Positions 49,718 through 58,354 of a stretch of DNA of 64,000 nt are shown here, one piece after another. Source of the stretch: Paenibacillus sp. OVF10 (GTDB lineage Bacteria; Bacillota; Bacilli; Paenibacillales; Paenibacillaceae); contig CP094668.1 in NCBI GenBank assembly GCA_022836915.1, forward strand, positions 7,130,001 through 7,194,000, written 5' to 3'. Positions within the stretch are counted from its first letter, which is position 1. Every line of letters starts with the position of its first letter. Under the pieces are notes generated by a model. The model did no database searches. It was given only the letters and a program-made list of their open reading frames with translations, and was not told where the DNA came from. Both the position numbers and the translations under genes were made by a program.

Positions 49718-50479
49718 TTAACGGACTTTCGTCACGTTTTCTTTGTCACGCATCACCTTAACAGCGAATTTCGGAAGCGCAAGCATCCGGCCAGCCCGGC
49801 TTGGTTCACGCAATAAGCGATAGAACCACTCCAGTCTTAACTTTTGGAACAGCATAGGCGCACGTTTGGTTTTACCCGAAATCACATCAAAGCTGCCGCC
49901 AACGCCCATGGTTACGGGAACTTGCAGTGCATCTTTGTGTTTGTGAATCCACGGTTCTTGGGTGTCTGCCCCACGTGCTACAAACAACAGATCAGGTGCA
50001 GCGTCCCGTATGGAAGCAACAACCTGTTCATCCTCAGCCGGACCAAAATAACCGTCGCGATAACCCACAATTCGAATCGCCGGATATTGCTGTTGTAACC
50101 GAACTGCCGTTTCTTGAATCACCTCAGGGGTGGAACCAAGCAGATATACGCCCCATCGATAGTTTTCTCCAACACGCAGCAATTCATGTAAAAGCTCAAA
50201 ACCCGGCACTCGCTCAGCTACAGGATCTCCACAATAGTTTGCAGCCCATACAACACCTGTTCCATCAGGAACAATCAATTCCGCAGCTTGCATGACTTCC
50301 ATAATTGCGGGATTTTCCAATGCGGCCATGACCATAATTGGATTGGCTGTAATGACCTGATGTGGTGTCTGCTTGGACAGCACAGCTTCCTGGAGAACCT
50401 TCACCGTTTCTTTCATCGTCAGTTTGGAAAAAGGAATGCCGTAGATCGAAACGGTAGGTATTGATCCGGTCTGACTCAT
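49718..50479 (-). CDS. tagA: WecG/TagA family glycosyltransferase
   Basis: A 253-aa N-acetylmannosaminyltransferase-type enzyme (GT26), which adds the second sugar to lipid-linked GlcNAc in wall polymer linkage units. Motifs: HQVITANPIMVMAA, the catalytic-Asp region VPDGTGVVWAA, YLLGSTPEVI, GYRDGYFG, and MGVGGSFDVISGKTKRAP. The usual PKQE-WI block is present in diverged form as GADTQEPWI. It directly follows csaB (7-bp gap), so the two are in one operon. Confidence 0.9.
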   Translation of the reverse strand: MSQTGSIPTVSIYGIPFSKLTMKETVKVLQEAVLSKQTPHQVITANPIMVMAALENPAIMEVMQAAELIVPDGTGVVWAANYCGDPVAERVPGFELLHELLRVGENYRWGVYLLGSTPEVIQETAVRLQQQYPAIRIVGYRDGYFGPAEDEQVVASIRDAAPDLLFVARGADTQEPWIHKHKDALQVPVTMGVGGSFDVISGKTKRAPMLFQKLRLEWFYRLLREPSRAGRMLALPKFAVKVMRDKENVTKVR

Positions 50480-50486
50480 CTTTATC

Positions 50487-51668
50487 TCATCCTTTGCGGC
50501 CTAAATAGTTAATAATCTGCTGTGCAGGCACTCTGGCTTCCTGCTTCAGTTGGGTGATGCCTTCTTCATGTTCCTTCAACCACTGTGAACGTTGATCCAG
50601 CAGTCCAACAACAGTCTTGGCGAGTTTGTCGCCATCGAGTGTATCCGTATTTCCTGCTGGTTCACTGTCCAGACGAAGCAGGAATTGATCAATTTTCGGA
50701 TCATACGAGATGCCCACCGGAGGCACATATTGCGAAGCTGCATAGATCAGACTGTGCAGACGCATACCGATGACAAGATCACACTTGCTGACTTCCTCCA
50801 GCATAAGCTGAGGGTCGGTCAGATCTTCTGTGATGCTAATCTCGCTGCCTTTGCTGGTCACATCACCGAGCATTTCCATAAGGAATCGTGATGCCTGTTC
50901 ATCCACTGGCAAATGAAACGGCAGAAAACGCAAGTGCACGGCTCTTTTGGAGCATAGTTTTTTCAATCCTGCAGCAATAGCCGTAAGTTCCTTCCGGTCT
51001 GACTCCCAAAAACGTACCGATACGCCGATCATAGGAAGCTTGGTATGTCCTCCAGTTGAAGGTTCCACTCGATTAGCTTGGTTAGCAGCATTTGCTGAGA
51101 CAGCACCTGCGCTCCTCTCAACTTTTGTTTCAGGTAATGGCAAACCCATTACGGGGTCAGGTACAACATGGATCTGATTCCACTGTAACCCGAGCCCACG
51201 CAGGTAGTCTGCAGATTGTTCATCCCGAACGGATACATAGGTGCAGGCCTTAAAGACCGATTTGATCATCGGATTAAAAATTTTACGATTCACAGGGCCA
51301 ATCCCCTGTGCATAGATAAATGTTGGTTTTTTCAACCACTGGGCCAGCTTGATTACACCCAGATAATAAGGAATGGATTTCAGTCCAGTTGCATCCTGCA
51401 ATAGACTTCCTCCGCCACTGATTAACCCGTCGCTCTCCTTGAGTGCTTCACGGACTTCCTTCAATTTCATACGATGCACGGAGCGCACACCGTACATGGC
51501 GGTTGTCGACTCGGGATCACCCGAGAGAACAATAGGTTCAATGGTTATGTTCGACCTTTGGCTTTCCTCTTCCAGCGCTGTCAAAATCGACTTTAGCACC
51601 GCTTCGTCTCCGCTATTGCGGAATCCGTAATACCCCGAGATGACTAACTTTTGAGAAGTGGTGACCAT
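50487..51668 (-). CDS. csaB: Polysaccharide pyruvyl transferase CsaB
   Basis: CsaB adds a pyruvyl ketal to the secondary wall polymer, and that pyruvate is what SLH domains recognise. The N-terminus KLVISGYYGFRNSGDEAVLK is typical, followed by GLISGGGSLLQDATGLKSIP and the C-terminal IGMRLHSLIYAASQYVP. I use the ATG at 51668 (393 aa), which overlaps the end of the upstream membrane protein gene by 25 bp. The three SLH proteins in this window are its obvious clients. Confidence 0.94.
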   Translation of the reverse strand: MVTTSQKLVISGYYGFRNSGDEAVLKSILTALEEESQRSNITIEPIVLSGDPESTTAMYGVRSVHRMKLKEVREALKESDGLISGGGSLLQDATGLKSIPYYLGVIKLAQWLKKPTFIYAQGIGPVNRKIFNPMIKSVFKACTYVSVRDEQSADYLRGLGLQWNQIHVVPDPVMGLPLPETKVERSAGAVSANAANQANRVEPSTGGHTKLPMIGVSVRFWESDRKELTAIAAGLKKLCSKRAVHLRFLPFHLPVDEQASRFLMEMLGDVTSKGSEISITEDLTDPQLMLEEVSKCDLVIGMRLHSLIYAASQYVPPVGISYDPKIDQFLLRLDSEPAGNTDTLDGDKLAKTVVGLLDQRSQWLKEHEEGITQLKQEARVPAQQIINYLGRKG

Positions 51669-53665
51669 TTTTTCCAACATCCTTCCGCTACTTGCCACAC
51701 ACCCACAGCAATGATACCGAAGATTAAGCCAAGTCCCAATCCCATCACTCCACGAATGAGTGACAATACAGCCGGCGTATGGATATGCGCGAACGTATCC
51801 ACCATGGACAATTGTCCAATCGCTGCAATAATGAGCACAAAGATGACTTTACGATATTTTAAAGCGGCGAACACGCCAACGATAAACAGCGGGTGTCCCA
51901 GCATAAATTCTTTGAATCTCGGACGTACACCGAACGTATCTTCCAGTACTACACGAAGGAACATCTCGAATGGTGTAACCGAACCCGAGTTGCCTGTACG
52001 ACTCAAATAGTAATATCCAACCACGGCAGCAACCAATCCCAGTACTACCATTACAACGGTAATCGGTGTACGAAGAATATTCTTAATTTGTTTAATAGAG
52101 AACGAACCTGAACCACGATAAAACACAATATAGATCGCTACCAGTGCCATAGGTGCAAAGTGCAACAGACTCACGCCGCGGAACTGGTTAATCACCAGAC
52201 TGTACGTAATGCTGTTAAGCAATGCGATGACAAAAGGTACCGCCAGGAACGACAGAATTGACGTTCTTACATATAAAACTAACGTTTGTTTCAAACGACG
52301 ACCCGCAGATGCGTCAGGTTGACGCTGTTGCTGATAGTTCACTGTACGAACGGCCAGCACCATCGCTATGGTCGGTGCGGCTATGGCCACAAGCAAGGCA
52401 ATTCCTTGCTCCAGCAGCGTTGGTTTCAAAAGGAACAATCCGGCACTGCCCACCAGTGCAACTACAAATGCGATCAAGGTCAGTAGTGGGATAAAATAAG
52501 AAACCATAAGTGCAATCATGGCAATTGCACCAACAAGAGCAACCAGCTTGGCATAACGCTGAATCGAAGAATCCTTAACTGTAAATGCCTCAGCTTGTCC
52601 TAGCTCGAATCCATGCTTCGCCATGCGTTCTACCGCATGACCCGGCTCACCCAGGCTGTTGATCAGATTCTCAATTGGATCTGTAATCATAGCCTTTGCT
52701 GTATTCCGGCTTGGCGATGCATTCATATAGAGCATACGAATGTTGCGATCCTTGGTTGCCAGTACAAAACGGTCAGCGATCGTGTCTACGTCCAGATTGG
52801 CATCGCCATCACTAAGCGAGTACAGACGAGTAACGTTGTAATCCGTTTTATAAGCAAGGGTCTGGAATCCAGACTGCGGTTTCTTCAAGTTCTCAATGGC
52901 TGCAAGACCAATATTGTGCTTGTTCAGCAACTGTGCGAACTGGTCGAGACTTTTCATCTCTGCATTATCATTGTACCCTTTCACAGCATCACCATCAAAC
53001 AAGATGCGCTTTACGCCATTTTCTTCGAAGAAGGTAAGCAAGCGCTCCATCGATTCCTGGCTGTATGGCACACTGTCCGAGATCCGCGGCAAAATGTAGA
53101 ACCCTTTATCACGCAGCATCTTCACGGCAACCGGATCGGGCTGCAAAGGCTGCATGTTGGCATTCTCCGGAGGAGTCTGCAATATTAAGCCGCTACGACC
53201 TTCATATTCCCATGGTACTACCGGAATCTGCCGATCAGCGAACGTTTGTTCAATAATAGGGGTATACGTCTGTGCGTTTTCCTCCGATGTAAATAACACA
53301 TACGTGTAATTTGCATTAGAAGGGATCACATCTTTGGTCAGGTTCGCGAGATCCTGGCCATTGTACACCATTAGTCGGCGTGTCTTTCTCAGCTCGTCCA
53401 ATGTACTTTCGAACACAGCCATCGTTGTAACGCCTGCGTCTTTTAGACGAGTCAATTGTTCATTCATGAAATCTTGCGGATGTGCCTGATAGGCGGAAAT
53501 ATCCAGCAAACCTCGATAGTTGAAGACAAGCTCTACCTTTTTGGCAGAAGACTCTGTCTGCACCCGATCACTGATTACAGGGATGGAAGCAACCAGACCG
53601 ATAATAACGACGAGCCACAACCACTTCCGAGAAGCGTTATTCCAATAAAGCCATTTTTGACGCAC
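51644..53665 (-). CDS. Multi-pass membrane protein, DUF5693 family
   Basis: 673 aa from a GTG at 53665 preceded by GAGGAGG at 8 nt. An N-terminal transmembrane helix (LWLVVIIGLVASIPV) is followed by a ~330-residue extracellular domain (ELVFNYRGLLDISAY, TTMAVFESTLDELRKTRRLM, RILFDGDAVKGYNDNAEMKS) and then about eight membrane helices. The family is regularly encoded directly before csaB in Paenibacillus, and the genes overlap here. A role in wall-polymer export or modification is inferred from context only. Confidence 0.85.
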   Translation of the reverse strand: MRQKWLYWNNASRKWLWLVVIIGLVASIPVISDRVQTESSAKKVELVFNYRGLLDISAYQAHPQDFMNEQLTRLKDAGVTTMAVFESTLDELRKTRRLMVYNGQDLANLTKDVIPSNANYTYVLFTSEENAQTYTPIIEQTFADRQIPVVPWEYEGRSGLILQTPPENANMQPLQPDPVAVKMLRDKGFYILPRISDSVPYSQESMERLLTFFEENGVKRILFDGDAVKGYNDNAEMKSLDQFAQLLNKHNIGLAAIENLKKPQSGFQTLAYKTDYNVTRLYSLSDGDANLDVDTIADRFVLATKDRNIRMLYMNASPSRNTAKAMITDPIENLINSLGEPGHAVERMAKHGFELGQAEAFTVKDSSIQRYAKLVALVGAIAMIALMVSYFIPLLTLIAFVVALVGSAGLFLLKPTLLEQGIALLVAIAAPTIAMVLAVRTVNYQQQRQPDASAGRRLKQTLVLYVRTSILSFLAVPFVIALLNSITYSLVINQFRGVSLLHFAPMALVAIYIVFYRGSGSFSIKQIKNILRTPITVVMVVLGLVAAVVGYYYLSRTGNSGSVTPFEMFLRVVLEDTFGVRPRFKEFMLGHPLFIVGVFAALKYRKVIFVLIIAAIGQLSMVDTFAHIHTPAVLSLIRGVMGLGLGLIFGIIAVGVWQVAEGCWKKWSPLLKS

Positions 53666-53808
53666 TACATGTACCTCCTCAAGTGTTGGAACCAAATGCA
53701 CGTTCAGCTCAAGTAATTCGTTCATTTAACATTTATACAATAGGTTACAAACAGCTTGTGTCAACAAGCCCTCTTATATGCTAGATCCATCTATAATATT
53801 ATTTCAAA

Positions 53809-53847
53809 GAAAAACCCTCCGCCAACCAACCTTACGGTGCGGAGAGG
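53809..53847 (-). terminator. Rho-independent terminator of pgcA
   Basis: CCTCTCCGC / GCGGAGGG stem followed by TTTTTC on the minus strand. Confidence 0.8.
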
Positions 53848-53881
53848 CCTTCTCATGTTCTTGCTCATTGTTGCATTCGTA

Positions 53882-55603
53882 TTATTGTGCGTCTACACGC
53901 GACATCACTGTAGTCACCAGACGCTCGATCCGGCTTTCCGCATCTTCCAAGTTCTCTCCACGCACGGCGAAGTATACTTTGATCTTCGGTTCTGTTCCTG
54001 AAGGACGCAAGCAGAACCATGAACCGTCTGCCAAAATGAACTTCAGTACGTTTTCCTTCGGAAGACCATCCAGACCAAGGGAGTAGTCCAGTACATCTTG
54101 TACAGCAATTCCCGCTACTTCTTGTGGCGGATTGGAACGCCAGTCCGTCATTTTGGCTTGAATCTGAGCCACGCCGTCTTTGCCTTTCAGCGTACGGGAT
54201 TCCAGCTTCTCCAGGAAGTATCCGAATTGGTTGTACAGCTCTTGCAAGACATCATACAGTGTCTTGCCTTGGCTCTTATAATACGCAGCTGCTTCAGCAA
54301 TCAGCATCGAGGCAAGGACAGCATCCTTGTCACGGGCATAGTTGCCTGAAAGGTAGCCATAACTCTCTTCATATCCGAACAAGAATGTATGACTGCCTGT
54401 TGCTTCGAACTGGTTCATTTTTTCACCGATATATTTGAAGCCTGTCAGTGTGTTCATCACTTCTGCCCCGTAATGTTCAGCAATGACAGCACCCATCTCA
54501 CTTGTTACGATTGTTTTGACAACCGCACCGTTGCTTGGCAGTGTTCCGGTCTCTTGCAGGCGACTGAGCAGGTAATGTACCATAATGGCACCAGACTGGT
54601 TACCAGACAAGACGAAATATTTGCCATCGTTGTCTTTCACAACAGCACCCATACGGTCTGCATCCGGATCTGTTCCGATCAGAATGTCAGCACCCACGGA
54701 TTCTCCCAGCTTCATTGCAAGCGTAAACGCTTCGCGTTCTTCCGGGTTAGGGGATTTCACGGTAGAGAACTCAGCATCCGGCTGTTCCTGTTCAGCTACA
54801 ATGTGCAGTTGCTCGAATCCGATCTGTTCCAGCACGCGACGTACAGGGATGTTGCCTGTTCCGTGCAGCGGTGTGTAAACGATTTTGAAATCACGGCCAA
54901 TGCCGGATTGGATCAGTTCGCGACTCAGACTGCGGCTTGCTACGGTATCTACAAACGCTTGGTCTTGGTCTTCACCCAACCAGATCAGGAGCCCTTGAGC
55001 TTCTGCTTCTTCTTGCGTCAGTTTCTTCACGTCAGCAAGGGAAGGTACTTCCTGAATGTACTGAATGACTTTTTCCGCTTCAGCCGGTACCAATTGACCG
55101 CCCTCATGATTGTAGACTTTGTAGCCGTTATATTCCGGTGGGTTATGACTCGCTGTTACGACGATTCCGCCAGTAGCCTTCTGATGACGCACCGCGAATG
55201 ACAACTCAGGAGTTGAACGCAGGGATGGGAACAGCTTGGCTACAATGCCGTTTCCAGCCAGTACAAGCGCAGCATCCAGTGTGAATTCAGGTGAGAAATG
55301 ACGGGAATCATGAGCAATGACAACAGAAGGTTTACCTTTTTGGTCACCATGCTGCTCAAGCAAATAACGCGCAAATCCTTGCGTTGCCCGACCTACGGTG
55401 TAACGGTTCATCCGGTTGCTTCCGGCACCAATGACTCCGCGCAATCCACCTGTACCAAACTCCAGGTTTCTGTAAAAACGTTCCTCCAGCTCTTTCGGCT
55501 GATCCTGCAAGTCACGAAGCTCCTGTTTCGTTGCTTCATCAATCGAAGCATCCTCCAACCATTGCTGCAACGTCTCTGCTGCTGCTGTGCTTAACTGTTC
55601 CAT
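53882..55603 (-). CDS. pgcA: Phospho-sugar mutase (alpha-phosphoglucomutase/phosphomannomutase)
   Basis: 573 aa, the normal length for PgcA. It interconverts glucose-6-P and glucose-1-P (and possibly mannose phosphates) for UDP-glucose and envelope glycans. Motifs: NLEFGTGGLRGVIGAGSNRM, the phosphoserine loop VTASHNPPEYNGYKVYN, metal-binding GTDPDADRMG, sugar-specificity GYEESYGYL, and the phosphate-binding LRPSGTEPKIKVYF. The ATG at 55603 has AAGGGG 9 nt upstream. An upstream in-frame ATG at 55657 lacks a site. Confidence 0.94.
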   Translation of the reverse strand: MEQLSTAAAETLQQWLEDASIDEATKQELRDLQDQPKELEERFYRNLEFGTGGLRGVIGAGSNRMNRYTVGRATQGFARYLLEQHGDQKGKPSVVIAHDSRHFSPEFTLDAALVLAGNGIVAKLFPSLRSTPELSFAVRHQKATGGIVVTASHNPPEYNGYKVYNHEGGQLVPAEAEKVIQYIQEVPSLADVKKLTQEEAEAQGLLIWLGEDQDQAFVDTVASRSLSRELIQSGIGRDFKIVYTPLHGTGNIPVRRVLEQIGFEQLHIVAEQEQPDAEFSTVKSPNPEEREAFTLAMKLGESVGADILIGTDPDADRMGAVVKDNDGKYFVLSGNQSGAIMVHYLLSRLQETGTLPSNGAVVKTIVTSEMGAVIAEHYGAEVMNTLTGFKYIGEKMNQFEATGSHTFLFGYEESYGYLSGNYARDKDAVLASMLIAEAAAYYKSQGKTLYDVLQELYNQFGYFLEKLESRTLKGKDGVAQIQAKMTDWRSNPPQEVAGIAVQDVLDYSLGLDGLPKENVLKFILADGSWFCLRPSGTEPKIKVYFAVRGENLEDAESRIERLVTTVMSRVDAQ

Positions 55604-55713
55604 TCCGATAAACCCCTTCCGTCTATATAAATTCAGGTGTGCTGAGTACTCTAGCATCTTGCATCATTCGGTCCAACGAAGTTCCTGCATGATGTCAATG
55701 CTCACGTATGTAA

Positions 55714-56145
55714 TCAGCTTGGGTCAGACAGTGCAAACATAATCTCGCCTTCAGCGACAACTTTGTCGTCCACACGGGCGGTTGCTTTACCTTTACCAAT
55801 CGAACCCTTCAGGCGTGTAATCTCCACTTCCAGAATCAACGTATCTCCGGGCACAACTTGTCCACGGAATCGGAAGTTGTCCAGTCCCGCCAAAAAGCCT
55901 ATTTTGCCTTTATTAGCTTCCAAGTTCAACATAGCCGCTGCACCAACCTGAGCCAATGCTTCGGTGATTAAAACACCCGGCATTACCGGATACTCAGGGA
56001 AATGACCGATAAAGAATGGTTCATTAATCGTTACATTTTTCAAACCAACCGCACGTTTGCCATCTTCCATCTCCAAAATTCTGTCCACCAACAGGAACGG
56101 CGGACGATGCGGGATAATCTCTTGAATCTGTTTGATATCGAGCAC
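55714..56145 (-). CDS. fabZ: 3-hydroxyacyl-ACP dehydratase FabZ
   Basis: FabZ dehydrates 3-hydroxyacyl-ACP in fatty-acid elongation. The hot-dog fold and catalytic motif are clear: EIIPHRPPFLLVDRILEM, then GHFPEYPVMPGVLITEALAQ with the active His and Glu. The GTG at 56145 follows AGGAG at 8 nt and gives the usual 143 aa (LDIKQIQEIIPHRPPF start). Longer readings to 56190 would include that ribosome binding site. Confidence 0.95.
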   Translation of the reverse strand: MLDIKQIQEIIPHRPPFLLVDRILEMEDGKRAVGLKNVTINEPFFIGHFPEYPVMPGVLITEALAQVGAAAMLNLEANKGKIGFLAGLDNFRFRGQVVPGDTLILEVEITRLKGSIGKGKATARVDDKVVAEGEIMFALSDPS

Positions 56146-56226
56146 AGTGTAATCTCCTCTCGGGATGTTTATATGAGCGTTCTTCATCATGGATTTTTCA
56201 TGTGCGCATAGGTGACCATTACGATT

Positions 56227-56342
56227 ACGGATCGTTCTTTCGTTCGCTGTTGTTTCCTAATTTTTTTGATCAACCTCAGAGAGGTCAAAATTCGGTGACA
56301 AAGGCGAGCGCTTTGCTTCTTCTGAACGATTCCGTTCCCTCC
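56227..56342 (+). repeat. Dispersed intergenic hairpin repeat, copy 3
   Basis: Diverged copy of the element at 49459 and 61878. The hairpin is ACCTC-AGA-GAGGT (56273-56285) in place of ACCTT..AAGGT. The tail ACAAAGGCGAGCGCTTTGCT is conserved. Confidence 0.65.
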
Positions 56343-56584
56343 ACTTACTTCGGTGCTGCAAGGTCAACCCCCACATGACAAAGTCGAAGCTCATATAAAT
56401 GGTTTTTTAATTTTTAAATTTTGTATGGAAAGCATATTTTCGGTTAACACTAGTTATATCCTTCATGACTGCAGTAGTGAAGGTTAAGATAAGGGGTCTC
56501 TCTTCGCGATGACGAATGTCTTTCGCAGGGGAGGCCTCTTTTGTGACGTCAAACGTCATCCATCATTATACTGTTTTCAACGTC

Positions 56585-56617
56585 AAAAAGAAAACTCCTG
56601 CCTGCGCAGGAGTTTTC
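56585..56617 (-). terminator. Rho-independent terminator of the flhO-flhP-epuA run
   Basis: AAAACTCCTG / CAGGAGTTTT stem followed by CTTTTTG on the minus strand. Confidence 0.88.
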
Positions 56618-56632
56618 GCTTAACTCGTTACA

Positions 56633-56857
56633 TTATGGAGCGAACACCAGATTGTATACATGTTCCCATGTACTCCATTGCCATACGGAACCGATATCCT
56701 GTTTGCCCAGTACCACATATCCAGCTACCATTCCGCCAGCGAGGGCAAGAACAAGCAGGACTGGGACCAGGAACCATCTTGCGATGCGCAATCCACTCTT
56801 CTTCTTCTTGACTTCCTTTTTCTCCGGCTTACTGTTCTGCTGCTGTGTTTCTGTCAT
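56633..56857 (-). CDS. EpuA-domain small membrane protein
   Basis: 74 aa: a Lys/Glu-rich cytoplasmic tail, one transmembrane helix (FLVPVLLVLALAGGMVAGYV) and a short external WQWSTWEHVYNLV tail. This is the EpuA family (PF11772), often mislabelled DNA-directed RNA polymerase subunit beta. The ATG at 56857 has AAAGGTGA upstream. It lies 12 bp after flhP, so it is in the same operon. The family role is unclear. Confidence 0.85.
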   Translation of the reverse strand: MTETQQQNSKPEKKEVKKKKSGLRIARWFLVPVLLVLALAGGMVAGYVVLGKQDIGSVWQWSTWEHVYNLVFAP

Positions 56858-56869
56858 CACATTCACCTT

Positions 56870-57709
56870 TTACGCTCTCATATTGTTGGCAAGACCCAAC
56901 ATGGAATCACTTGAAGTTAGCGCCTTTGCCGCCAGCTGATATGTCCGCTGTCCTTGCATAAGCAAAGACATCTCCTGTGTCAGATCTACATTGGATTGCT
57001 CCAGATAACCTGGACGGATCAAGGCAGTCGCTTGACGTGTAGCTGCATTAGCGCCAAATACATCATCCTCAGTTAATCCCGCATCCAGACCAAACAGGTT
57101 ATCCGCATACTGTACCAGCCCCTCAGGACGTTCAATGTCTACCACTTGCAGCTGTGCTCCAATGGTTGCGTTTGCCGCATTACCGCGTCGGATTAACAGG
57201 TTGCCATTTTCATCAAAAGCAACTTTGCTATTATTCGGTGCCGTAATACGATTGCCTTGACGATCCAGGGCAAAGTGGCCTTCGCCATTGACCATCACCA
57301 TCATATCAGGTGAATTCGGAGTAGGCTTAGGTCTTGTATCAGGTACAAAATGAAATGCACCCTGACGTGTCCACATTTTCTCCCCATTCGCTTCAACTGC
57401 AAACATCGCATTTCCCTCAATAGCCAGATCGGTCGGAAGGCCAGTCTCGTTCAAGGGGCCTTGAGACATATCCTTCGTCACATCTGCCAAACGAGCACCA
57501 AAACCGAGGTTATATCCCATCGGTGTGGAACGTCCATCCAGTTTGTATTTGTCCGGTTGTTGTTGAACCCGGGTCAGCACATCCTCGAATGCCGCGTGCT
57601 TGCTCTTATAGCCTGCCGTATTCACGTTGGCAATATTATCGGAAATGACATCCAGACGCTGCTGTATGGCAGTCATGGAAACCTTGGCACTAATCATGGA
57701 ATTATTCAT
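56870..57709 (-). CDS. flhP: Flagellar basal-body rod/hook protein FlhP (FlgG-like)
   Basis: A 279-aa rod protein. The N-terminus (MISAKVSMTAIQQRLDVISD, NIANVNTAGYKSKHAAFEDV) and the C-terminal YLEQSNVDLTQEMSLLMQGQ are the FlgF/FlgG flagellar rod signatures. In B. subtilis flhO and flhP follow mbl, as here. The ATG at 57709 has GGGAGGG upstream. A 645-bp GC-rich repeat region separates it from flhO. Confidence 0.93.
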   Translation of the reverse strand: MNNSMISAKVSMTAIQQRLDVISDNIANVNTAGYKSKHAAFEDVLTRVQQQPDKYKLDGRSTPMGYNLGFGARLADVTKDMSQGPLNETGLPTDLAIEGNAMFAVEANGEKMWTRQGAFHFVPDTRPKPTPNSPDMMVMVNGEGHFALDRQGNRITAPNNSKVAFDENGNLLIRRGNAANATIGAQLQVVDIERPEGLVQYADNLFGLDAGLTEDDVFGANAATRQATALIRPGYLEQSNVDLTQEMSLLMQGQRTYQLAAKALTSSDSMLGLANNMRA

Positions 57710-57865
57710 TGGTGGTATACCCTCCCTTGTGTCCTGTCCACCCTCCCAAACCCTCCCTAGTAGGGAGGGCCCCAGATGGCGCTGCCCTCTGGACTCCCGA
57801 AACAGGCGGATTAGGTAAGTGGGGTACGATCTTGCTAAGTGGCGGTGGTGTGTGTGCGCCGCGAC

Positions 57866-57918
57866 TGCCGTGCTATGATTCCCGCCATAGTTTCACATGG
57901 CTGAATCATAGCACGGCA
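57866..57918. repeat. Perfect 16-bp inverted repeat (hairpin)
   Basis: TGCCGTGCTATGATTC and GAATCATAGCACGGCA separated by 21 bp, with a further CCAT/ATGG pair inside the loop. No T run follows on either strand, so it is not an ordinary terminator. Confidence 0.9.
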
Positions 57919-57939
57919 CGCTCTTTATGCGGTGTGTAG

Positions 57940-58340
57940 CTCCGCGGGGTCTCTTCCTTGCTTTGCTTCGCAAAGGACTGTCGAGACCGTCGCTGCGCTC
58001 AGGTAATGCTGCGCATTCCTCGCATAAGCTCGGCTGCGTCTAGGCTCTTGCGCTCCGCGGGGTCTCTTCACTGCTTTGCTTCGCAAAGGACTGTCGAGAC
58101 CGTCGCTGCGCTCAGGTACTGCCACGCATTCCTCGCATAGGCTCGGATGCGTCTAGGCTCTTGCGCTCCGCGGGGTCTCTTCCCTGCTTTGCTTCGCAAA
58201 GGACTGTCGAGACCGTCGCTTCGCTCAGGTACTGCCGCGCAATCCTCGCATAGGCTCGGCTGCGTCTAGGCTCTTGCGCTTCGCGTGAGCCTCTCTGCTT
58301 TGCTGCGCAAAGGGTGTTTGGCTCTCCGCTGCGCGGTATA
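57940..58340. repeat. 113-bp GC-rich tandem repeat, 3.5 units
   Basis: Units start at 57940, 58053, 58166 and (partial, diverged) 58279, each beginning CTCCGCGGGGTCTCTTC. Each unit contains GGTCTC..GAGACC arms around CTTTGC-TTC-GCAAAG and ends GCGTCTAGGCTCTTGCG. Confidence 0.92.
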
Positions 58341-58354
58341 TTTAAACGTCGGCG

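Larger units (their letters stand above)
56146..56632. other. Intergenic region between epuA and fabZ
   Basis: 487 bp holding dispersed repeat copy 3 and the epuA terminator. No gene seen. Confidence 0.6.
57710..58354. other. GC-rich repeat-filled spacer between flhO and flhP
   Basis: No gene is seen. The spacer holds a 16-bp-arm inverted repeat (57866-57918), 3.5 copies of a 113-bp repeat (57940-58340), and a G/C-tract segment near flhP (57730-57800). Confidence 0.75.

Noticed and set aside
57940..58340. CRISPR array
   Set aside because: The 113-bp repeats are directly contiguous with no unique spacers and no cas genes are nearby.
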